Origin: CAITWD01 sp963842065
Lineage (GTDB): Bacteria > Actinomycetota > Thermoleophilia > Miltoncostaeales > Miltoncostaeaceae
Direction: 5' to 3'
Assembly (NCBI GenBank): GCA_963842065.1
Contig: CAWJEW010000003.1
Location: forward strand, 362,610 to 426,609
DNA: 64,000 nt
Shown: one piece after another, positions 53,745-61,761 of the stretch
Position numbering within the stretch: the first letter of the stretch is position 1
How the letters are laid out: each line of letters opens with the position of its first letter
Notes under the pieces: model-generated
Seen by the model: only the letters and a program-made list of their open reading frames with translations
Databases searched by the model: none
What the model was told of the DNA's origin: nothing
Position numbers and translations under genes: made by a program

Positions 53745-55235
53745 TTAGCCGAAGATGTTGTCCGGTGTGTTGCCGCGCACGTTGCCGCTGGGTCCAGCGA
53801 TGCAGTTTGTCAGCCCGATCCCGGAACCAGCGACGTTGTAGATGCCGCCCCCGGAGAACTTTGCGGCGTTGCCCTTGACCGTCGAGGAACCGGCAAGCGT
53901 GACACTGCCAACCCCGGATTGGTTGGTGTTGTTGTAGATGCCGCCGCCGTCGCCCATAGCCGTGTTGCCCTTGACGTTTGAGTCGATGAGCGTGAAGGTG
54001 CCACCGAAGTCGTTGTAAATGCCGCCTTCGTTGTTGTCGGAGGCATTGCCGGTGGCGCTGTTGGTGCTGATCGCCGAGTCTGTGACCGTCACCGCGCCCA
54101 AGTTGTCGTTGAACATGCCACCACCACCACTATTGGTCCCAGGAGCGGCGATCGCGGTGTTGCCGTTGACGGTCGACCCGATGACCGAAAGCACGGCGGG
54201 CCCCTCGTTAAAGATGCCGCCCCCGACATTGGTGGTGTTGCCGTTGACCGTCGAGTCGGCGACCGTGGCGGTCCCGGAGTAGTGGTTGAAGATGCCGCCG
54301 CCAACGCCGCCGGCGGCGTAAGACTTGTTGTTGCCGTTGACCCTCGAGTCGGTGACCGTGAGCAAACCCCCATTGTCAATGCCGCCACCCCCGGCGTTGT
54401 TGTTGACGGTCGAGCCGTTGACCGCAAGCACCGCGCCAGGGAAGTTGTAGAGGCCGCCGCCCCCGGCGACGGCGGTGTTGCCGTTGACGCTCGAATCGGT
54501 GATCGTGGTGCTAGTGAAGTAGTTGAAGATGCCGCCGCCCTGACTCATGGCGGTGTTGCCCTTGACGTTTGAGTTGGTGACCGTCACCGTGCCGCCGCCG
54601 TTGAAGATGCCGCCGCCGTCGCCGAGGAATCCCGCAGTGATCGCGGTGGTAGCGGTGTTGCCAGTGACGGTCGACCTGTTGACCACGAGCGCACTGTCGC
54701 GAGCGTTCAAGATCCCGCAACCAGCGATGGCCGTGTTGCCGGTGACGGTCGAGTCGGTGAGCGTGAGCGAACCCGCGTTGGCGACCCCGCCGCCGGCCAG
54801 AACGCCTCCGAACGTGCTGACGTAGCTGCCGGTGCCACCGGTGATGGCCAGCCCCGTGATCGCGGCGGTCACGCCGGGGTCGATCGTGACTACGCTGCCT
54901 TGGTTCGAGGAAGAGTTGTTGCCGTTGAGCGTGGCGGAGCCATTTCCCTTGATCGTCAGGTTCTTATTGATCGTCGTGTCGCCCACGCAGGTGCCCTGCA
55001 CCTGCAGCGTGTCGCCGGCCGTCGCAGCGGTGACGGCTGCCTGCAGCGTGGTGTAGCTCGCCTTGGTGTGGGTGTCGACGACCTTACAGGGGGGCGGTTT
55101 CGGTGATGCTGCCGCCATCGGTGCAAACACGATTGCTGGCACGGCCGCAAGGCCGAGCGCTGCGGCCAGCACGAGCCCTTTATGGGACCCGCCGGGTCGT
55201 GCTGCCGCGGCAGCGAGTTTGTAGGGACGTCTCAT
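53745..55235 (-). CDS. Secreted right-handed beta-helix protein
   Basis: A 496-residue exported protein. The N-terminus carries a basic stretch and a long hydrophobic signal (VLAAALGLAAVPAIVFAPMA). From about residue 60 the protein is a series of short Gly/Asn/Thr-rich turns: NLTIKGNGSATLNGNNS, then many GGGIFN/GGGIYN units every 25-35 residues with STVNGNTA-type stretches. This is the parallel beta-helix pattern of probable adhesins, polysaccharide-binding proteins or lyases. No catalytic motif is visible. It is cargo of the island and might act with the secreted peptidase at the cell surface. Confidence 0.82.
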   Translation of the reverse strand: MRRPYKLAAAAARPGGSHKGLVLAAALGLAAVPAIVFAPMAAASPKPPPCKVVDTHTKASYTTLQAAVTAATAGDTLQVQGTCVGDTTINKNLTIKGNGSATLNGNNSSSNQGSVVTIDPGVTAAITGLAITGGTGSYVSTFGGVLAGGGVANAGSLTLTDSTVTGNTAIAGCGILNARDSALVVNRSTVTGNTATTAITAGFLGDGGGIFNGGGTVTVTNSNVKGNTAMSQGGGIFNYFTSTTITDSSVNGNTAVAGGGGLYNFPGAVLAVNGSTVNNNAGGGGIDNGGLLTVTDSRVNGNNKSYAAGGVGGGIFNHYSGTATVADSTVNGNTTNVGGGIFNEGPAVLSVIGSTVNGNTAIAAPGTNSGGGGMFNDNLGAVTVTDSAISTNSATGNASDNNEGGIYNDFGGTFTLIDSNVKGNTAMGDGGGIYNNTNQSGVGSVTLAGSSTVKGNAAKFSGGGIYNVAGSGIGLTNCIAGPSGNVRGNTPDNIFG

Positions 55236-55500
55236 GGGGAGACCTTTCCCGGGGCGCGACTCGCGCCGATCCAAACCGGGCCGCGGTATGGGACGAACCT
55301 AGTCCTTGGCGAGCTCAGTCCGCTGCCTGGGAAGCGACGAACCTCTTTGTTCACGGGTGGTATACGGCGATTCTTGCTCGGTTTTCGCATGATGGTGGGT
55401 GTGGTGAACATCGCTGCGCGGTACGGGGAGACCCGCACCCATCGTCGGGCCCAGTCACGGCTCGATGTGCGTGATTTGTGCGCACCTCTGGCCATGCGAC

Positions 55501-55755
55501 CGCACCCGACCACATGTCATCGCCAAGAGCACTGACGCGGTGCGGCCGCCGCGCTGGCATGCCTTGCGGCACACATACGGGTAGTTGCTTGCTGCCGGGG
55601 TGGACCTTGTTTCAATACAGGCGGTGATGGGCCACAGCGCCCTTGCCACCACGGCGCGCTACTTGCACGCGCGACCCGCGTCGGACCACGCGGCGGCGTT
55701 TACGCGGGCCTTTGACTCGACGCCCACGCCAGGCGAGGCCGTTACGGCCCCCGAG
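55501..55755 (+). pseudogene. Tyrosine integrase, C-terminal remnant with a stop codon
   Basis: The catalytic end of a tyrosine recombinase is visible: WHALRHTYG with the Arg-His pair, then, after a TAG at 55582-55584, LLAAGVDLVSIQAVMGHSALATTARYLHA with the second His and the Tyr nucleophile. The N-terminal part is missing. The gene ends just before a tRNA-Leu fragment, the usual place for an integrase next to its attachment site. Confidence 0.85.
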
Positions 55756-55766
55756 CGGCGCACGTG

Positions 55767-55823
55767 GCGGTCTCAAACACCGTTGGCCGAGAGGTCGTGG
55801 GGGTTCGACTCCCCCCGTCCCTA
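55767..55823 (+). repeat. tRNA-Leu (CAA) 3' fragment, probable attachment core
   Basis: The anticodon stem GCGGT/ACCGT with loop CTCAAAC (CAA, Leu) is followed by a class-II variable arm, a T-arm GGGGGTTCGACTCCCCC, an acceptor 3' strand and discriminator A. The 5' half is absent. A hairpin terminator (55832-55855) and then repeated arm-like motifs follow. Confidence 0.82.
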
Positions 55824-55831
55824 TGATTGAG

Positions 55832-55855
55832 AACCCGCTTCGTTAGCGGGTTTTC
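55832..55855 (+). terminator. Hairpin terminator after the tRNA-Leu fragment
   Basis: Stem AACCCGC / GCGGGTT around a seven-base loop, with four T at the end. Confidence 0.8.
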
Positions 55856-55888
55856 GTCGTTCTGGCCCTCGCATCGGCAACGGGCCAG

Positions 55889-55918
55889 TTTCCGCTCAAG
55901 ACCGCCCAAATCCGCCCG
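55889..55918 (+). repeat. Probable integrase arm-site repeats after the tRNA-Leu fragment
   Basis: Three related units (CCGCTCAAG, CCGCCCAAA, CCGCCCG) in tandem. The 30 bases differ from 41818-41847 at only three positions and have the same distance of 65 bases to the tRNA end. A second tandem pair, CTGGCGCAAG, lies at 55929-55950. The rest of 55919-56109 holds no gene. Confidence 0.65.
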
Positions 55919-56188
55919 AAATCGGTGCCGACTGGCGCAAGAACTGGCGCAAGGGCGGGTGGCGTCGTGATCGACGTCACCGAGACACGACGGACCAACG
56001 TCGAGCGAAGGTTGCATCAGTGACAGCGTTGGCGTAGCCATCTCGTCGGTCCGAGCGAGTCGGTCTGAATCGGTCCTATCACCATGGGGGCACGGCGCCT
56101 GACGCTAGTGACCTGACCCCCGCCAACGGTGCCATCGCGAGTGTGATTCCTCTTGTTCGGATCTCCGGACTCAAGGAGGATGAACCCC

Positions 56189-56467
56189 ATGAAACAGCGC
56201 AGGCACACCCCCGAGCAGATCATCAGAAAGCTGCGCGAGGCTGAACGTCTCCAAGCCGAGGGCGCCGACATCGCCACCGTTGCCAGGCAGCTGGAGGTCT
56301 CCGAGCAGACCTTCCACCGCTGGCGGACCCAATACGGCGGCATGAAAGCCGACGATGCCAAACGACTCAAAGAACTCGAGCGCGAGAACGCACGCCTCAA
56401 GCGCATCGTGGCCGACCAGGCTCTGGATATCTCGGCCTTGAAAGAGGTGGCCAAGGGAAATTGGTGA
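56189..56467 (+). CDS. IS3-family OrfA
   Basis: A 92-residue helix-turn-helix protein: KQRRHTPEQIIRKLREAERL, then DIATVARQLEVSEQTFHRWR and a C-terminal zipper-like helix (LKELERENARLKRIVADQAL). It overlaps OrfB by seven bases in the -1 direction, the usual programmed-frameshift layout of IS3. The ATG at 56189 follows a GGAGG. Confidence 0.94.
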   Translation: MKQRRHTPEQIIRKLREAERLQAEGADIATVARQLEVSEQTFHRWRTQYGGMKADDAKRLKELERENARLKRIVADQALDISALKEVAKGNW

Positions 56468-57321
56468 GCCCGGCACGCCGCCGCAGGGCGGTCTGGATGC
56501 TCATGGATCGCTTCTTGATCTCCGAGCGTCGGGCGTGCCGGGCCATCGGCCAATCACGCACCACCCAGCGCCGGGGATCCCCAGTGCCGCCCCGCGAGGA
56601 GCAGGTCATCCGCAAGCGCCTGCGCGAGCTCGCCCGAGCCCGTCCGCGCTATGGCTACCGGCGCCTGACGGCGCTCTTGCGCACCGAGGGCTTCTGCGTC
56701 AATCACAAACGCATCCAGCGCCTGTGCCGCGACGAGGGCTTGCGGGTCCTCCACAAGGCCAAAAAGCGCGCGCGCATTGGCGTCTCGGCCGTGCCGGCCG
56801 ACCGGCTGCGGGCCACGCGCCCCGAGGAGGTCTGGGCGCTGGATTTCTGCTTTGACCAAACCACCGACATCAAGACCTTGAAGCTGTTATCCGTCACCGA
56901 CGAGTTCACCCGCGAGGCCCTGGCGATCAGAGTCGAGCGCTCCATTACCGCCGATGACACCGTGGCGGTGCTCGAGGAGATCGTGGCGCGCACCGGCCGC
57001 TCGCCGGCGTTTGTGCGCATGGACAACGGGCCCGAGATGACCGCCCACGCCATTCGCGACTGGTGTCGGTACTCACGCACCGACACCACCTACATCGAGC
57101 CCGGGCACCCCTGGGAGAACCCGTACATCGAATCGTTTACCGGCAAGTTGCGCGACGAGTTGCTCGACCTCGAGGCCTTCGCGACGCTTCTTGAGGCCAA
57201 GACCCTGGCCGAGGACTATCGCATCGACTACAACACCTACCGACCCCACTCGTCGCTCGGATACCGGACCCCGGCATCCTTCGCCGCCGAGTGGTCCCGA
57301 CAACCGACCGGAATCACATAG
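56461..57321 (+). CDS. IS3-family OrfB transposase
   Basis: A 286-residue integrase-core protein with the HTH_21-like start (ARARPRYGYRRLTALLRTEGF). The DDE residues are Asp in VWALDFCFDQTTD, Asp in AFVRMDNGPEMTA and Glu in ENPYIESFTGKLRDELL. The C-terminal YNTYRPHSSLGYRTPASFAAEW is standard. It is probably translated mainly as a fusion with OrfA through frameshifting near 56461-56467. Confidence 0.95.
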   Translation: MVSPARRRRAVWMLMDRFLISERRACRAIGQSRTTQRRGSPVPPREEQVIRKRLRELARARPRYGYRRLTALLRTEGFCVNHKRIQRLCRDEGLRVLHKAKKRARIGVSAVPADRLRATRPEEVWALDFCFDQTTDIKTLKLLSVTDEFTREALAIRVERSITADDTVAVLEEIVARTGRSPAFVRMDNGPEMTAHAIRDWCRYSRTDTTYIEPGHPWENPYIESFTGKLRDELLDLEAFATLLEAKTLAEDYRIDYNTYRPHSSLGYRTPASFAAEWSRQPTGIT

Positions 57322-57369
57322 GGGCTGGTACCGGAATCGGGGTCAGGTCACTAGAGCGAGAGGCCTCGC

Positions 57370-57554
57370 ATGAGCCATTGCACGCCCATGCTCGTTGGCG
57401 CGGTGCCGACGTTGCCACCGCGTCGGGGTTTCTTCTTGATCGCGTGCGCGTCTTCGCGTCGCGCAGCCGATAGCTCTCGCCCTTGGTCTCGATGATTCGG
57501 CAGCTATGTGAGGCGGTCGAGCGTTGCCCCGGTGAGCCGCTCCGAGCCGAGCAC
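57370..57554 (-). pseudogene. IS21 IstB-like ATPase remnant
   Basis: The reverse strand encodes GSERLTGATLDRLT, and, after a two-base loss that shifts the frame, RIIETKGESYRLRDAKTRT. This is the typical C-terminus of IstB, the helper ATPase of IS21 elements. It is broken and short. The frame runs toward the IS3 element that was inserted here. Confidence 0.7.
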
Positions 57555-57742
57555 TTCGGTCGGAGCCTGTCAAGTCAAGTGAGACACTGGGTCGTCGAAT
57601 TTAGTGAGCAACCTCCTCTGCGGTCGGTTTGTTGATCCACGTGGCGGTCGGTGGTTGTGGCGGCACCGAGGCCGGGAGACGGCGTGCCAGGTCCAAAAAC
57701 GAACGCGCGGCGGTCTGGTCGCGGCTTGCGTCGTTGCTCAGC

Positions 57743-57789
57743 GCGGTCTGCAAAACCGCCATGAGCCGGTTCGATTCCGGCCGTCGCCT
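57743..57789 (+). repeat. Right attachment site: 3' half copy of tRNA-Cys
   Basis: The 47 bases are identical to 41706-41752 of the intact tRNA-Cys. The 5' half of the tRNA is absent, so it cannot fold as a tRNA. It marks the outer end of the island. Confidence 0.88.
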
Positions 57790-57991
57790 CTGCGAAAAGC
57801 CGCATGGAGACTCGGTTCCATGAGGTTCGCAGGCGGTCCGGCGGGGCGTACGCATTCATCCGGAGCGCACAAGGGTGGCACCACGCCGTCATGGGTGGAG
57901 ACCAACAAACAAGACGTCGCGTCCATGCATCATCGTGACCTTCGCGAGCTAGAGTCTGCAGTGAGTTCTCCCCTGACGACAGGAGCTTGAC

Positions 57992-58612
57992 GTGTCCGTC
58001 GACCCGAAGCACACCGCTGTCGTGCTGATCGAGTACCAGAACGACTTCACGTCCGAGGGCGGTGCCCTACATGGCGCAGTGCAGGACGTGATGGAGAAGA
58101 CCGGGATGCTCCAGAACACGCGCACGCTCGTGGAGGCGGCGCGAGCGGCCGGCGCGACGATCGTCTACGCGCCGATCACGTTCGCACCCGGGTACGGGGA
58201 GTTGTCTGAGCACCCCTATGGGATCCTCAAGGGTGTCGTCGACTCCACCGCGTTCGTCAAGGGCGAGTGGGGCGCGGAGATCGTAGATGCGTTGGCGCCC
58301 CATGAGGGCGACGTGATCGTCGAAGGCAAGCGGGGTCTAGACACCTTCGCCACAACGAACCTGGATTTCATCCTGCGCGCCCGCGGGATCACCACCATCG
58401 CGCTTGGTGGCTTCCTGACCAACTGCTGTGTCGAGTCGACCATGCGGACCGGCTATGAGAAGGGCTACGAGGTCATCACGCTGTCAGACTGCGTTGCGGC
58501 GACCTCAACCGAGGAGCATGAGAACGCGATCCGGTTTGACTACCCGATGTTCTCGGAGGTGATGACGTCGCGGGCATTTACCGACGAGTTGCACGCCGCG
58601 GCGGCAGACTGA
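57992..58612 (+). CDS. Isochorismatase-family cysteine hydrolase
   Basis: A 206-residue alpha/beta protein. The catalytic Asp is in TAVVLIEYQNDFTSEGG, the Lys in VIVEGKRGLDTFATT and the Cys in LGGFLTNCCVESTMRTGYE. It belongs to the group of nicotinamidase/isochorismatase-like amidohydrolases; the exact substrate is unknown. The GTG at 57992 gives the family start SVDPKHTAVVLIEYQ. It lies just outside the island and has no partner gene nearby. Confidence 0.9.
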   Translation: MSVDPKHTAVVLIEYQNDFTSEGGALHGAVQDVMEKTGMLQNTRTLVEAARAAGATIVYAPITFAPGYGELSEHPYGILKGVVDSTAFVKGEWGAEIVDALAPHEGDVIVEGKRGLDTFATTNLDFILRARGITTIALGGFLTNCCVESTMRTGYEKGYEVITLSDCVAATSTEEHENAIRFDYPMFSEVMTSRAFTDELHAAAAD

Positions 58613-58761
58613 ACAGGTGACGCCCGCCGCCTTTGCGCTGCGCTGGCGGCAGTGCATCGAGGCCTATGACGATCGAGACGGACCAGCGCAGAAGCCCCCG
58701 CCGACCGCCGTTGACGCGGCCCGCCTGCCATCGGCGGGCGGGCCGCGCGTTCGCGCGCAGG

Positions 58762-60806
58762 TCAGACTATGGCCACGGTGATCACCACGTCGGTATACGG
58801 TGGTTCGGGCTCGTCCCCGCACCACCCGGTGTGTACTGGGTCGGAGGTCGTCCCGCCCGCCGAGTTGAAGGCGCGGGTGTCGGCATACAGCCCGAAGCTG
58901 TAGCAACCCGCCGGAGCCCCCGCGGGGAGGTAGTACACCCCGGTAAAGCTGTACGACGTGGCCGACGGATCGCCGCTCGCGGTGTACCACTGCGAGTCGG
59001 GGGGATTCGTCGCCGCCGGGATCGGGGTCGCGCCTCCGCAGCCGTCGGCGCTCACCCACGCCTGGCGCAGGTGGGGTGAGCTGGCACTCGCAGTGAACTG
59101 CAGTGCGATTGCGCTGCCCCCTGTGTCGATGAGCGCGCACCCCGACGAGGGCGGGTACGCCGTCGTCCACGCCAGCGGGTCGATCGGGCCGCCGACGCCG
59201 GTGGTCGGTTGCCAGCTCAACGTGAATGGGGTGGCCGCCACGGGCGCTGAGCCATCGACGACCAGCAGCAGGGTCGGGGCCGGTGTGAGCGTGATCTGGG
59301 TCATCGACGCGTCGGCGAGCTCGAGCGTCAGCAGGTAGACGCCGTCGGCCTTGGGATCGCTCCAGTCCATCAGCATGTTCGTGTACGGACCCGACTCGGT
59401 CGCCAGGTCGGAAATCGGATACCAGCCGCTGGGGTTGACGGGCTGTATCACGACCGGGGGTGCGGGGAACGGCTGTGGGACCGCCCAGGTGTCGAGCAGC
59501 GGTGCGGCCGGGCCAAATGATGCGGGGGTGGGAATGCCGGAGCCGGACGCGTACTGCGCCATGATCCGGTAGTAGGTTGCGCCCGGATAGGTCACCCCCC
59601 CGTACAGGTAAAGCTCACCGTAGAAGGGCGCGGTCGCCGGACACGACGGCGCGACGGTGAGGTCGGTCTGGTCGCAGGTGCAGCCGCCCGGCGGCGGGCT
59701 CGGCGGTCGGGGCTGGTTGACGCGCGTCGCGAATCCGGTCCCACCAGCGAACGTACCTCCCGTCGCGTACGGGGCGGACACCGGCAGCAAGCCGACGTAC
59801 TGAAATCCGAGCTCATCTGGGTTGACCTGCGGCGGCGGGCACGGCACCTGCGACGCGATCGCGATCGGGGACGCCTGCAGGGCCACCGACGGGATCGGGT
59901 TCGTTCCCCAGGCGATGTCGAAGGCGCCGTCGTAGATCGTCTCCACGCCTCCGGGGAGCGCCTGTGTCACACAGATGCTCACATCAGGCACGGCGAGGAG
60001 TTCGTACCACTCGGGCACGAGCACGTCGATGCAGCGGAGGAAGGGACCGAAGAAACGGCCCGGGTCGATCCCCTCGAGCGCCCCGACATCGGCCGCATCG
60101 TCCGCGGGCTGGGGCAAGATCGGCAGGGGTGGTGCCACCGGTTGCGTGAATGCCGGTGAACGCAGGAGATCGGCGAGTTGGCCTACGTTGTCGCCGAACC
60201 CGGCCGAGCCGCGCGCGGCGCTGAGCACGGCCCCCGCTCGGGCACCAAGCGTTGCCGCAAGGTCCCCACCGGCCCGCAGCCGCCCGATTATGGCCTGCGG
60301 ATCGGGCGCGATCGTGTTCGCCGACAGCGGCGCAAACAGATCGGCGACCGTGGGCTTGACGAAGAGTTCCGGGAAGCACACACGCTCTTCGCGCCAGCGC
60401 AGGATCCACTCGATCTCGAAGCAGGGGATCCAAAAGCAAAAGTTGCCGCACGGATCGGTGACGACGGTCGCAATGAGCTCTTTCTCACACTTCACGGGAA
60501 AGAGCCACCCCCAGGGCCACGGGTCCGGGAAAAAGCCCCAGTAGTCGCAGACGGTGTCGAAGACCTCGACGGTCGCATTCGCCACGGGGAGTTCGGCCCC
60601 GGTCGCCGGGTCGGTCTTGACGACCTGGCCGCCACACGCCGAAACAGCCACAGGCCAGGATCGACGACCCAGCGCAACCGCGCGGCGAGTGAAGGGATCG
60701 TGTGGCCTTCGAACTCCGATGCGGCGAGCCCGGTCAGGCCCGCCAGCCGTGCGGCCTGAAGGGCACCGACCGGGCGCTCGTCAGGGGTCGTTCCGGTGAT
60801 GGTCAT
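58762..60806 (-). pseudogene. Large Cys-rich unknown protein, split by a frameshift
   Basis: The main frame (58762-60651) encodes 629 residues. Its N-terminus actually begins in a second frame at ATG 60806 (TITGTTPDERPVGALQAARLA to DPGLWLFRRV) and continues in the main frame CGGQVVKTDPATGAELPVANATV. One missing base near 60645 explains it. The first 120 residues look like a carboxypeptidase-regulatory-type beta domain with many cysteines (VCDYWGFFP, CEKELIATVVTDPCGNFCFW). The middle is Pro/Gly-rich and the end has beta-sandwich-like strands (YTNMLMDWSDPKADGVYLLT). No enzyme motif is seen, and there is no signal peptide. Confidence 0.6.
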
Positions 60807-61113
60807 CTGCGCTCACCTTGCTTTCGTTGTCGTGTTACGGGCGTACTCCCCCCGCCAAACGCGAAGGCGCTGCAACGGAGGTCCGTGCTGTTGGTTCGAG
60901 GTCATCGGGTGGGGCCGCGCTTCCCGAGCGCGCGCCCAAGCGCGAGCCGGACCGCATGACCCGGCGTCGCCGCAGGTGGCGCAGATGCCACGCTCCTCGC
61001 AAGCGCCGACGCCCGCGCCGCCGGCCCGTGCGTCGGCGCCGGGCGACCGACGTCGCCGGGCAGCACGGGTGGGCGCGCCTGCGCAAGCGCCCGCCGTCCG
61101 CGGCCACAGCAGC

Positions 61114-61566
61114 TCACGCCACTACCCCCGGTACGACGCGCTGGTGCGGAGGCGCTGGGCGGGACTCGTCGGCCGGAGGGGCGCTCGGCTCGTCGAGGAT
61201 GTCCGATCGTGTTGCCTGCTCGAGTAGGCAGGCGGCGCCCGAGAGCGCGAGCCAAATCGCCACGCGTCCCGGCGTGATCACCCGGCGAGATGTGCCGAAG
61301 CGCCGTCCCGGGGCCGCTCTTGCTGGCTCGCGGGTGAGCGTGAGTGCGATGGGGAGGGCCACCCAAACGCTCACGCAGTAGAAGCAGTCCATCAACTGGC
61401 CGAGCGCGCCGGAGCCGGCGGCGCGCCGCACGCGGAGCACCACGTCGCCCGGACCGTCCTCGTTGACGACCAGGTGGGTGATGCGCCACGTCGCCAGGGC
61501 GCAGAGTGCGAACGCCACCGGCCAGGCCGTGGTGTCGGCGCGGGTGTCGCCGCGGGCGTCGCTCAC
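61114..61566 (-). CDS. DUF1360-like membrane protein under a c-di-GMP riboswitch
   Basis: A 150-residue protein with two or three hydrophobic segments. ALCALATWRITHLVVNEDGPGD, then LGQLMDCFYCVSVWVALPIALT and AIWLALSGAACLLEQAT match the DUF1360 pattern, including the CxxC-like CFYC. The tail (~30 residues) is Pro/Ala-rich. The function of the family is unknown. The GTG at 61566 starts 100 bases after a GEMM-type riboswitch on the same strand, so it is expected to respond to c-di-GMP. Confidence 0.85.
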   Translation of the reverse strand: MSDARGDTRADTTAWPVAFALCALATWRITHLVVNEDGPGDVVLRVRRAAGSGALGQLMDCFYCVSVWVALPIALTLTREPARAAPGRRFGTSRRVITPGRVAIWLALSGAACLLEQATRSDILDEPSAPPADESRPAPPHQRVVPGVVA

Positions 61567-61614
61567 CCTGACATCTCGCCAGGAGTTGCCAGGACCAAGA
61601 ATCGCCGGATCTCA

Positions 61615-61668
61615 CGCATATTTTCCATCCCGAGCCGAGGCACCGGGCCGCTGGAAAATAGCTATGCG
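61615..61668 (-). promoter_or_regulatory. Expression-platform hairpin of the riboswitch
   Basis: Arms CGCATATTTTCCA (61615-61627) and, on the other side, TGGAAAATAGCTATGCG (61652-61668) pair over 13 bases with a four-base bulge. It directly touches the 3' end of the riboswitch P1 stem and lies between the sensor and the gene start. Confidence 0.6.
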
Positions 61669-61761
61669 TTGATTGCTACCTCGGCGGCCCGGCGAACTCA
61701 GAGAGTCCCGTGGCTTTGCGTCCCTCTCTCACGAGAGGTTTGCCTTTTCGTGTGCGATCAA
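61669..61761 (-). ncRNA. Cyclic di-GMP-I (GEMM) riboswitch
   Basis: Read on the - strand, the consensus parts come in order: AAAAGGCAAACC, a stem CTCTC-GTGA-GAGAG with a GNRA tetraloop, GGGACGCAAAGCC, a second stem (GGGACTC... CCGGGCC), and CCGAGGTAGC. A P1 stem TTGAT / ATCAA closes it. All invariant sections of class-I c-di-GMP riboswitches are present. It precedes the DUF1360-like gene by ~100 bases. Confidence 0.93.

Larger units (their letters stand above)
56110..57350 (+). mobile_element. IS3-family element, complete, with CTAG target duplication
   Basis: A 1,241-bp element. The ends are TGACCTGACCCC (56110-56121) and its reverse complement (57339-57350, with one extra C on the left). 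CTAG occurs directly outside both ends (56106-56109, 57351-57354). Both transposase frames are intact, so it could be active. It was inserted into the leftover of an IS21 element. Confidence 0.9.
41706..57789. mobile_element. Genomic island integrated at tRNA-Cys (about 16 kb)
   Basis: The region is bounded by a 47-bp perfect direct repeat of the tRNA-Cys 3' half (41706-41752 and 57743-57789). It contains IS elements, a broken integrase, several tRNA 3' fragments and mostly unknown or secreted-protein genes, unlike the housekeeping flanks. No intact integrase remains inside, so excision without help is unlikely. Several integration events seem to be layered. Confidence 0.8.

Noticed and set aside
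53745..55235. Regularly repeated short DNA motifs (GTTGCCGTTGAC type) that could look like a CRISPR array
   Set aside because: The spacing varies and the motifs code for the STVNGNTA/GGGIFN turns of a beta-helix protein in one continuous frame.
57743..57789. Second tRNA-Cys gene
   Set aside because: Only the 3' half is present and the acceptor and D-arm 5' strands are missing.
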